Part shown: piece after piece, positions 19,645-29,200 of the stretch
How positions within the stretch are numbered: the stretch's first letter is position 1
How the letters are laid out: every line of letters starts with the position of its first letter
Notes under the pieces: model-generated
The model's input: only the letters and a program-made list of their open reading frames with translations
Told to the model about the DNA's origin: nothing
The model's database searches: none
Translations under genes and position numbers: made by a program
Assembly: GCA_016713365.1 (NCBI GenBank)
Contig: JADJPG010000029.1
Span: 24,979-88,978 of the forward strand
Length of the DNA: 64,000 bases
Reading direction: 5' to 3'
Origin: Verrucomicrobiota bacterium
Lineage (GTDB): Bacteria > Verrucomicrobiota > Verrucomicrobiia > Limisphaerales > JADJPG01

Positions 19645-21059
19645 ATGATAATGGACCAGACCAAGCCTGAAATTTCCGCATCCGAAACGTCCGCTGCTGC
19701 CGCTGCCACCTCGTCACCAGAGATCCTGCGTGCGGACAGTTCCCTCCCGCGCATCGCCATGGTGTCCACTCATGGTTACGTTGCCGCGCAGCCTCCGCTT
19801 GGCGCAGCGGACACCGGCGGACAAGTCGTGTATGTCATCGAGCTTTCCAGGAAGCTCGCGCAACTTGGTTACGAAGTAGACATCTGGACGCGCCGATTTG
19901 AGGATCAACCAGAGATGGAACCTGTGTCCGATCAGGTGCGGGTCATTCGCGTGCCCTGTGGCGGAAAGCAGTTCATTCCGAAGGAGTATCTCAGCGAAAA
20001 ACTGCCGCAGTGGAGCGAGAACGCGCTGCGTTTCATCAAGAAGCACGGGCTCAAATACGAGTTTATCAACAGCCATTACTGGGATGCCGGCGTGGCCGGG
20101 CAACACTTGAGCGAAGCGCTGGACGTGCCGCATGTGCACACGCCGCATTCGCTCGGCCTTTGGAAGAAGCGCCAGATGGAGAATGATTATCCCGGGGGAC
20201 GCCGCGAAGTTTGAGAAGCAGTACAATTTCACCCAACGCATCCGTCGCGAGCGCGAGCTCTACACGGACGCCGATCTGGTCGTCGCCACCACACCGCAAC
20301 AGTTGGACCTCCTGAAGGAAGACTACGATGCGCCCGCGGATAACTGCCGGATGATTCCGCCGGGCTACGACGACAATCGCTTCTTCCCGGTCGGCGACGG
20401 CTCCCGCAACGCCATTCGTCAGCGGCTCGGCTTTTCCGGCAAGGTCGTGATGGCCATCGGACGCATCGCGCGGAACAAGGGTTACGATCTCCTGATTCAG
20501 GGATTCTCCGTCCTCGCGTCGCGTGAGCCCGAGGCTGTTCTCCATCTGGCCGTCGGCGGCACCAACCTCGACCAAGCTCGAAGAAACGATTCTCGCCGAA
20601 CTGAAGGAACTCGTTGTTCAACTCGGGCTACAAGATAAGGTCCAGTTCGGCAACTTCATCCCCGACGAGCAACTCGCTGACTACTACCGCGCGGCGGATT
20701 TATTCGTTCTCTCGAGCCGGTACGAACCTTTCGGCATGACGGCCATCGAGGCAATGGCGTGTGGCACTCCCACGGTCGTGACCATTCACGGCGGACTCTA
20801 TCGCGCGCTGACCTTCGGACGACACGCGCTCTTTGCCGAGCCGTTCGACAAGGAGGACCTCGGCATCACGATGCTCAAAGCGTTCCGGCATCCGCGGTTG
20901 CGCAATCGCATGGCGCGGATGGGTGCGCACAAAGCGCGAAGCCTCTTCACCTGGACCGGCATTGCACAGCAGTTGATCGCGACAGTTGAGCAACGCCCCG
21001 GCGCGGCGCTCGTGCTCGCGGACACGGAATGGGATGAACCCTGGAATGACGCCGATTAA
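19645..21059 (+). CDS. Sucrose-phosphate-synthase-like GT4 glycosyltransferase (two frame breaks)
   Basis: Three overlapping frames (19645..20214, 20132..20638, 20523..21059) make one protein of about 470 residues if one base is removed in the GGGGG run at 20194-20198 and one near 20566. The joins read NDYPGDAAKFEK and GTN followed by TKLEE. It is a GT-B, family 4 glycosyltransferase of the sucrose-phosphate synthase/mannosylfructose-phosphate synthase group: DTGGQVVYVIELSRKLAQLG near the N-terminus, HTPHSLGLWKK, the donor-site GRIARNKGYDLLI, and SSRYEPFGMTAIEAMACGTP with its E-x7-E-type pair. Length fits short bacterial SPS or mannosylfructose enzymes, without a built-in phosphatase. The next gene overlaps its end and encodes the matching phosphatase, supporting synthesis of sucrose or a similar fructoside as compatible solute. 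Acceptor identity is unproven. Confidence 0.82.
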
Positions 21060-23130
21060 ACTCTTTTGCTCGGACCTCGACGGCACGCTGCTCGGCAATC
21101 CCGAGTCCACGCGCCGTTTCAAGGACGCCTGGGAGGCGCTGCCGAAATCCGCCCGCCCGCTGCTGTGCTACGCCTCGGGGCGGCTGGTGCAGGACATGAT
21201 CGATCTGCTCGCCACCAAGGTGCTGCCGTGGCCGGATTACATCATTGGCGGCGTCGGCACGCAGATCTACGACGGTCGCCGCAAACGTCCGTTGAGCGAG
21301 TTCAATCAACGGTTTCGCCAGGGCTGGGATCCGCTGAAGATTGAATCCATCGTCGGCAACTTTCCCGGAGTCACACGACAACCCCCGCAGTTCCTTCATC
21401 CTTACAAGTCGAGTTGGTATCTCTACCAAGCCACGCCAGAGACGATCGGTGCGCTGGAGAAACAACTGGCTGACGCCGGACTTCACGTCACCGTGGTTTA
21501 CTCCAGCGCACGCGATCTCGACGTACTGCCGATGGACACGAACAAGGGTGCGGCGCTCGGCTGGCTGTGCGAACGCATCAGCGTCGAAACCGATGCGGTG
21601 CTCGTCGCGGGCGACACCGGCAACGACAGCAGCCTGTTCCTGCTGGCGGGCGCGCGCGGCATCGTGGTGGAGAATGCGCAGCCCGAGCTGATCGAGGCCG
21701 TCGTCAAACTACCAACTTTCAACGCCACGCGCGTGATGGCGGAAGGCGTGCTGGAAGGGCTCCAACATTTCGGCGTGATACCCGCCACGCCCCAACCAAC
21801 CTCCGCCGCGTTGAGCGCCGAGCAAATGGACCCGACGCTGCGGATGTTGTTTACCGAAGCCGCGCTGGGCTCGCTGACCTCGGAAGAACGGGCGCTCATC
21901 ACCACCGGCTACAACCACGCCGTCGCGACCATCCGAAAAAACATCACGCCGCTTGGATTCTCCGCGTGCTCGTTGGCCGACAACGAAGTCACTGGCACGG
22001 ATGTGAATTACCGCAGCGTCTGGGCGCGCGACGGTTCCATCACCATTGTCGGAACCGCTGAACTGGACGATCCCGACATTCGTGCCGCGCAAAAGGAAAC
22101 GTTGCGCACGCTCTTTGGCAACCTCGCCCCCAACGGCCAGGTGCCGGCGAATGTGCGCATCGATGACGGCACTCCGGATTACAGCGGCGTGGGCGGCATC
22201 TGCGCCATCGACAGCGGACTGTGGGCGATAATCGCGTTTCACGCCTACGTGCGAAAGACGGGCGACCTCGATTTCCTCTCCGACTACAGCGACCGGCTCC
22301 GTCGCGTGATGAACTGGCTGAGCGCGCTCGACAGCAACAACGACGGACTGCTGGAGATTCCCGAGGCGGGCGATTGGACCGACCTTTTCGGCCGCAGCTA
22401 CCATGTCCTTTACGACGAGGTCTTGTGGTATCGCGCGACCGTGGCTTACGGACGACTGCTGGAATTACAGAAGCGCTTCGACGAAGCAGCGGAATATCTG
22501 CGTCGTTCCCAGGCCTTGCGCTCGAAGATTCTCGAAGTCTTCTGGCCTTCAACAAAACCCGCTGCAAACATGCCGGCCTTCAGCTTCGCGAAATCCCAAT
22601 CCGCCGTGGGCGACACCAGCTACCTGCTCGCCGAGGTCACGCCGTTCGGATTCAGTTGGCGCTGTGACGTGCTCGGCAACGTGCAGGGATTCATCGCCAA
22701 CGTCCTCGACGTGGACCGCGCCCGCACCGCCTTCAAATTCATGTGGGGCGTGGGCGTGAACGAACCGTACCCAGTGGTGAACCTCTATCCGCCCGTGCAA
22801 GCCGGTGATCCCGACTGGCGCTCCTACTACACGGTGAACCTGCTGAACCTCCCCGGGCATTATCACAACGGTGGAATCTGGCCGTTCATCGGAGGCATGT
22901 GGGTGCGGTTCATCCACCGCCTTGGCCTTTACGAAGTCGCCTGCCGTGAACTGCTGAAGCTCGCCCAGCTCAACCGCCTCGGGAAAAACCAGGAATGGGA
23001 ATTCAACGAATGGGTTCACAGCCGCACCGGCCGCCCGATGGGCAAATGTTTTCAAGCCTGGTCCGCCTCGTCCTACATCCATGCCTGTCAGGAACTGCAG
23101 ATTAGCCCGGAGCAACTTGCGCATGAATGA
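21046..23130 (+). CDS. Sucrose-phosphatase-like HAD domain fused to GH100-like invertase domain
   Basis: About 694 residues from ATG 21046 (an ATG at 21034 is also possible); it overlaps the glycosyltransferase stop by 14 bases, suggesting translational coupling. Residues about 4-245 form a HAD-IIB phosphatase of the sucrose-6-phosphate phosphatase type: DLDGTLLGN near the start, the IIGGVGTQI loop and the GDTGNDSSLF metal-binding motif. From about residue 270 the protein is an (alpha/alpha)6 barrel like GH100 neutral/alkaline invertases or the amylo-alpha-1,6-glucosidase clan: YRSVWARDGSITIVG, EIPEAGDWTDLFGR and NEWVHSRTGRPMGKCFQAW. Thus one polypeptide appears both to release the free sugar from its phosphate and to split such a disaccharide, an unusual combination of opposite functions. 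Some catalytic assignments in the second domain are inferred from fold motifs only. Confidence 0.85.
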   Translation: MTPIKLFCSDLDGTLLGNPESTRRFKDAWEALPKSARPLLCYASGRLVQDMIDLLATKVLPWPDYIIGGVGTQIYDGRRKRPLSEFNQRFRQGWDPLKIESIVGNFPGVTRQPPQFLHPYKSSWYLYQATPETIGALEKQLADAGLHVTVVYSSARDLDVLPMDTNKGAALGWLCERISVETDAVLVAGDTGNDSSLFLLAGARGIVVENAQPELIEAVVKLPTFNATRVMAEGVLEGLQHFGVIPATPQPTSAALSAEQMDPTLRMLFTEAALGSLTSEERALITTGYNHAVATIRKNITPLGFSACSLADNEVTGTDVNYRSVWARDGSITIVGTAELDDPDIRAAQKETLRTLFGNLAPNGQVPANVRIDDGTPDYSGVGGICAIDSGLWAIIAFHAYVRKTGDLDFLSDYSDRLRRVMNWLSALDSNNDGLLEIPEAGDWTDLFGRSYHVLYDEVLWYRATVAYGRLLELQKRFDEAAEYLRRSQALRSKILEVFWPSTKPAANMPAFSFAKSQSAVGDTSYLLAEVTPFGFSWRCDVLGNVQGFIANVLDVDRARTAFKFMWGVGVNEPYPVVNLYPPVQAGDPDWRSYYTVNLLNLPGHYHNGGIWPFIGGMWVRFIHRLGLYEVACRELLKLAQLNRLGKNQEWEFNEWVHSRTGRPMGKCFQAWSASSYIHACQELQISPEQLAHE

Positions 23131-23238
23131 TGCATGACGTCGCGAGATGCGTAAGCGTCAACATGGTCGACGGTGTGAATACCGTCAGCACGGAGGGGAG
23201 CAGCAACCGACACCGACTCCGGACTGAGCCCGCAGTGT

Positions 23239-26200
23239 CTACAGAGCCTTCTGACTCGACCTCCTGGCCATCCACGCCAACAGGATGAACCCGGCAAACA
23301 GTCCGACGAGAATGACAACACGCATCCCCGTTGAAGCAGCCTGTTTCGCGATCGTGTGGAGCGAGAGGCGAAGGTCCGCCGTCGTGTCGATTTGCACGGT
23401 GCGGCGGAAGGTCAGGAGCCGGCCCTGTTGCGGAATCGAGGCGCGAATGGCCGTGGGCGCGGTGACAGCGGCGTCCTGTTGCTGGATGATTCGTTCCGCG
23501 AGACGCATCAGCGCGGCGTTGTCGTCCGCGGAATTGGCGTCGATGATTTGCTTCGCCTCCTGCTGGGTGTAGGCGACGTCTTTGCGGTTGCGGAGATCCT
23601 TGAGATTTCCCGGAGCCGGTGCTGATTCACCGGCAGATGCGGACTGTCGAACATTGAGGCCGACCAACGCCTGCTGAAGCTTGAGGTTGTGCAATTGCAC
23701 GCGGGCATCCTCGTTGAACGCGCTGTCGTGCGTGCTCAGGCCAAAGGCGCTCTGGAACGCCTGACGCGCCTGCTGCGGATTGCCGCTTTCGAGCAGGGTA
23801 TTACCCAGCGAGAGCATGTCCTCGGCGGCCTTGGTTTTGGCGCGGTTCTGGACGAGTTCATTGTCGAGATAGCTCTTCACGTCGACGAGCAACGGAGTTG
23901 TCACACGCTCGTCCTCCTGCAATTGCAACGTTCCGCCCCATTCCGCCAGCTGCCATTTCTCGTTCAGATACACCTGCCAGGTGATGTTCTCCAGCGGGAG
24001 GTCGAACTTCGGTCCCAGCAACGCGAGATCGAGTTTTCGTCCGCCCGGCGCACCAATGCGGCTGGAGTAAAACAGCTCGACCGTCGTGGCCTTGTCAGTC
24101 CGCGATTGTTGTTCGAGCGGGATCAGGATTCGATCCTGTTCGCGCCACGGCCACACGCCGTTCTGATTCACAAACGCGAACCAGAACTTCGCCTCGGCGG
24201 GCAACGTGAAGTTGAGCAGCCGCTTGTCGCCGGGCACGAGTTCCAGTTTCACCTGGGTCAACATCACGCCTTCATCGGAAATCACGGAGGTCAGCGTCAC
24301 GTTGTTGACGCGGGCGGGAAGGAGCTTGGTCGCCTCGTGACGTTCAAGCCCAAGCGCGAGGAGAAACACCGGTTCGACCAGGCGATAGGTGAAGTTCGCC
24401 GACGCGTCCGGAATGTCCTGCAACAATGCACGGGGGATGGCCTGCCACTCGGCGGGCTGAAGCGCGGCTGGCAAGGTCTGCGCCCGGACCTGCAACCGGC
24501 CGCCGGATTGCACGGTCACGAAACCGCGTTGAAGATTCGCATCGAGACATTCAACGCCCCGGACCGGCACATTCGTCGCGGCTTCGGGCACAAGCGTCTG
24601 CCACGTCGCCTGCAGCAGATACTTGCCGATGATGCGGCGATGCAGTTTCACCTCCCAGGTCTGCATGTCGTTTGTCACGGTCCCAGCCACGACCAGAAAA
24701 TCCGCCACCTGTTCGCCGCGGAACCGCACGCTCTCCGCGTTCGTCGGCACGCGCACGCGCAGTGATTTCAAGCCGGTATTCTCGATCTGATACTGCAAGT
24801 TCGCCGCCACCTTGACCTGCGCCTCCGTCACCGTCGCGTGCTGGAGACTGGTCACCTGCACCCACGCGTCCACTTGTTCGATGCCGAGTGCGAGACTCCA
24901 CGGTGATTGCAACAGCCGGAACGCGAGCACGCCCTTCTGCCGGATGCCCGACTTCTGCGGATCGAGCTGCGTGACGCCATCGCGCGTCCCGACCTGCAGT
25001 CGCATCCCCTGCTCCGGCACAATCACCAGTTGCCCGCGTTGCTTGCCGGCCTCGCGAAACGTCAGTCGCGGCACGAGGTAGTTCGTCGTCGCCTTCGTGC
25101 CCGGTCCGGCGAGATTCACGCTGAATTGCTGCTGGCCCTCGGTCTTTCCCTTCAGATGCAGGGTGATGATGCGACCCTCAGGCGCCTTCAACTCCGTCCA
25201 ATGACTCAACGCCGCGCCGCTGATGCTCTCCACATCAAGGTTCGTCGCCAGCAGGAAGCTGAGTCGGAAGATGCCCGCGCGTGTGACCGCAACCGAAACA
25301 TTGGCCGCGAGCAACGTGCGATCCTCGCTCAGCGAGAGCGTCTCCTGCGTCTCGACACGGACATCCGGCTCAACCGCCGACGCCTTGATCCCAATCTCAC
25401 CCTTGGCGTCCGCATAACGAAATGCGCGACGCAACGTGATGCCGGCGATCTGCGCGCGGAGCGGATTGAGCACCGATGTGGGAAAGTCTTCGAGATTAAT
25501 GGACGAGAAGCTGTCCGCCGCCACTGCGTCGAGCTGCACTTCTGAACCGGTGGCGACGCCGATGGATCCCAGCTGGCCCGCCGCGCCAACCACGGACAGC
25601 AAACCAGAATTCTGATTCAACGGCAGTGGGCCGGTCGCCAATTGAGAGCGCACAATGAGAGTGAATGGTCGCGATTGCGGAGGGTTCAGTGTCACGCGCA
25701 GCTTTCGCGCGTCCGGATCAAACCGCCAGAGCGCGATGACCGACGGGCTGGCGCTTCTCTTCTCGGATCGCGGAGCGGACGACGCAGCGTCCGTCACATC
25801 CGTCACCGTGGCCGCCCCGGGCACGTCGAAGACGACCTCGCTCAACTCGCCCTGGGCTGGACGCAACTGCACTTGATGCACGCCCTCCACAACCCCAGCC
25901 GCGGGCACGTAGAGCTGGAACAGCTCCGCGAAGAACACCGCCTTCTCGCGCTTCACATCACGGCTGCGCGGTTTCCAGCCAATCCACGAATCCACCGCCG
26001 GCGCGAGGACGATCGTCGCGGTCGTCGCGTTGGTTGAAACCGCGGCGCGAGTCACCGAGACGGCGCTGGGCGACGTCACGTCCACATCCAGATCCACGAG
26101 CGTCAGCGTGAGGCGATTCACCAGCCCGTGATGGGTCGGCAAGGTGATGCCGCTCTCGCCATCCCGCTGGACGACCTGCAGCTGATATTGCACCTCGATG

Positions 26201-29200
26201 TCAAACGTTCCGTTTTGTTCCGCGATCAACTGTTGAACACGTTTCGAATTTGCAAACGATTGCACCAACTTCAGCGCATTCGTCGGGAAGCTGATCCGGG
26301 TAACCACTGCCGGCTCGAAAATCAGCGGTAACACTTGATCCTTCTGCGCGTGCCAGCGAACCGTCGCGGTCGCCAGCGCGAACTTCTCCTCGACGCGAAT
26401 GACCTGCGTGACCGACTCCGCCATCGCGGGTTCCTTGATGAACGAGGCCGCAGTCGCGGGCGCGGCGGCTTCCGCCGTTCCGGTGCTGACCCACAAGAGA
26501 GCGCCCAAGATGAGAGCCGCCGTCGCCGCAGCCGGCCCGGGTTCAGCTGGCGGCGCTGGTCGGCGTGGCACGCGGAAAAGGTTTCGCGCCGCCGGAAGCA
26601 ACACATGCACGACGAGAAACGCCATCACCAACACGACGAATCCTCCGGCACCGTTCGGCCAGCGAAGCGCGGCCCACGCGACGAGCGTCCAGCCCAGGAC
26701 CACCCACCCAACGCCGGTTCCATCCCGCGGGCAAATGAAGGCGCGCCCCCAGACCACCAGCGCCAGCAACGCGGGCCAGGCGAAGCCCAGCGCGCTCCAG
26801 AACGTCATCTCATCGGCGACGTTCGCGACCTCGACGCTCAACGCGCTGCCGCTTTGCTGGACCGGCGCCAGGAAGGTTAACCCGCGCGGCGGCGATTGCA
26901 TTTGTCGGCCAGCGGTGTCGAGCAACGTCAGGAAGATTGTAGACGCGATCAGCACAGACAGCAGCCCAACGAGCGTTCCTCCGAGGTGCCGCACGCCAAA
27001 ACGATAGCCTCCTTCACGCGTCGCCCAGCGCCACGCCCAGACTCCGAAGACGACGAGCGCCAATGCGAGTCCGGCCTGGAGGATCGCGTCGCCACGACTG
27101 AACATCCGCGCCAATCCGGCGAAGCCCGACAGGTCAGTCACGCCCCCCGCCGGCGCGAGTGAACCGCTCCGATAGGTCAACCGCTGCGCCGTGTCCGGCT
27201 CCAGCTTCCATTCTGCCAGCAACACCGGCGCGGCCACCACCGGCGCCAGCGCCGTCACACGAGCCGGCGTTTTCGAGCGCAAGGCCAGCTTGAGGTCCAG
27301 CGTCTGCACCGCGTTTGGATCCGCGCGCTGGGGGAGCGGAATGAGGTTCGAAGTGCCGTCCTTCACGGGAACCACCGTCGCGCCGTTCACCGTCGCCGCC
27401 CAGAGCGTGGTGCCCTCGGGCAGCGTGAGACGGAAGTGCGGGTTGCCGCGGTTCTTCACGAAGTAACGCGCGTCGGTCAGCACTTCGCCGTCCTTCGAGA
27501 TACGCGTGGTCAGCACCGCGCGATCCACGACAAGCCCGAGCGTCTCGCCTTGCTGGAGCGGGCTCAGGGCGAGTTGCAGATTGAACGGCCGCGCGGTGTA
27601 GCGGTACGCCTTGAGAATCGGCGCGTCGAAGAACAGCCGGTATTCCGCGGGAACCTCGCCGGTCTCCAACTCCAGCAATCCGGGCGAGACATTGGCGGGA
27701 GTGACTTGAAACTGATACGCGCTCACCACCAGCGTGTGACCCTGCTCGCTCTGCACCCCGAGCGGACGCGCGCCGGTGAACGTGAGTGTCTCGCCCTGGG
27801 CCTTGAACGGCCGTTCGCACGTGGCCAGCAGCGTGTAGGTGCCGGAGACGGGCGTGTTCAATTGCACGACATAGCCGTTGGTGGACTTCTGCCAGTTGCG
27901 CACGTCCTTGCCCGTGAACTCGACGTTGAAATACTCGTCCGACAACGCGACCCGAAACGCCGACACCGGCGCTCCGGAGATCTGGTAGTTCATGGTGCTG
28001 CTGCCGTAGGCGATGCCTTCGCCGATGGAGAACAGGTGGAAGACATCCGCCTGGATCGATTGCGGCAGGCGCTCAACGCGCAACGCTGCTTCCCACGCCG
28101 GCTCACTGAGTCGGAATGCCGCCTGAATGCCCGCGACCTTGCGCGGGAAGAACGCCGTCGCGATATCCGTCAATGCGACCGTGCGATCCGGGGTGAGCCG
28201 AAAGCCCGCGTCTGCCGAGACGGCGATGTGGCCGCGAGTGGACTTCGCCTTTATCACTTCCACGCGCGGAAGCGTCCAGTCCGACTGACCGAGCGCCCCG
28301 TTGCGTTCCAGGCGGAGTTGAATCACCTGCCGGTCGGCGATGGTCTGGCCATAGACCAGGCGCAGTTCCGCGTCCGGCTGGTCCGCCGGTTCGCGCAGGA
28401 AATAATCACTGAGACCGGCAGCGCCGAGACGGGCGACGACGAATCCCTTCGGCACGCGCAACACGACCTCGCGCACCGGCGCCTCCCGGATGTCGAGTTC
28501 GAACTCGCCGTCGATCGCCAGCTCCGCTTCGCCGAGGTGATAGGCGAGCAATTGAGACACACTCAACTCGGGCAGCACGTTGTCCGCATTGACGCGCAGG
28601 GCGAATTCACCGCTGGAAAACCGGAAGGCGAATCGCTGGCTGGCGCTCGTGGCGAGCAGCGCCTTCGTCGCGTCGCTCTCGGGAAATTGCTCCGGCGAAA
28701 TCTGCGACAGGCCCGTGGACTGGACGACTTCGAGCCGCACCGCGCCCTGATTCACTACGCGGAAATGACCGGCGAAACGCGTCGCGCCCTCGGGCTGGAG
28801 GCGCATTGCTTCCACCGCTTGAGGAAACGCGCCCAGCTCCGTCTGCATCTGCACCTGCACCGCGAAGGCGTCCTTCTGCGGCTGATTGAATTGAATGACC
28901 AATAGACGCTCTCCGGCAACCGATCCCGCTTCGACATTCCACGAGAGCAGATTCGCACCCTGCACCACGGTGACGTTTCCCTGCCCTCGCACCGCCACCA
29001 CCAGCCGGTTCAATTCGCCCTGCATAATCTTGCCGTCAATCAACGCCGTCTGGCGCATGAGTCCAGGGCTGATGCTGATCTGCGCGAGCATTTCCGCCGC
29101 GTAGAACAGCTTGCCCTCCACTTCAGCACGCACTTCCTTCCAGCCCAACTTCACGGCGCCGTCCGGCGGCAGGAAGCTCTTGAAGTCGCTGCCGCTGCGG

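Noticed and set aside
20132..20638. Three separate glycosyltransferase fragments as distinct genes
   Set aside because: They are consecutive pieces of one GT4 protein in three frames, each join explained by one extra base.
27436..28905. 489-codon plus-strand open frame inside the 2366-residue gene
   Set aside because: Antisense shadow with Arg/His/Leu-rich composition; the minus-strand frame is uninterrupted over 7.1 kb and starts with a signal peptide.
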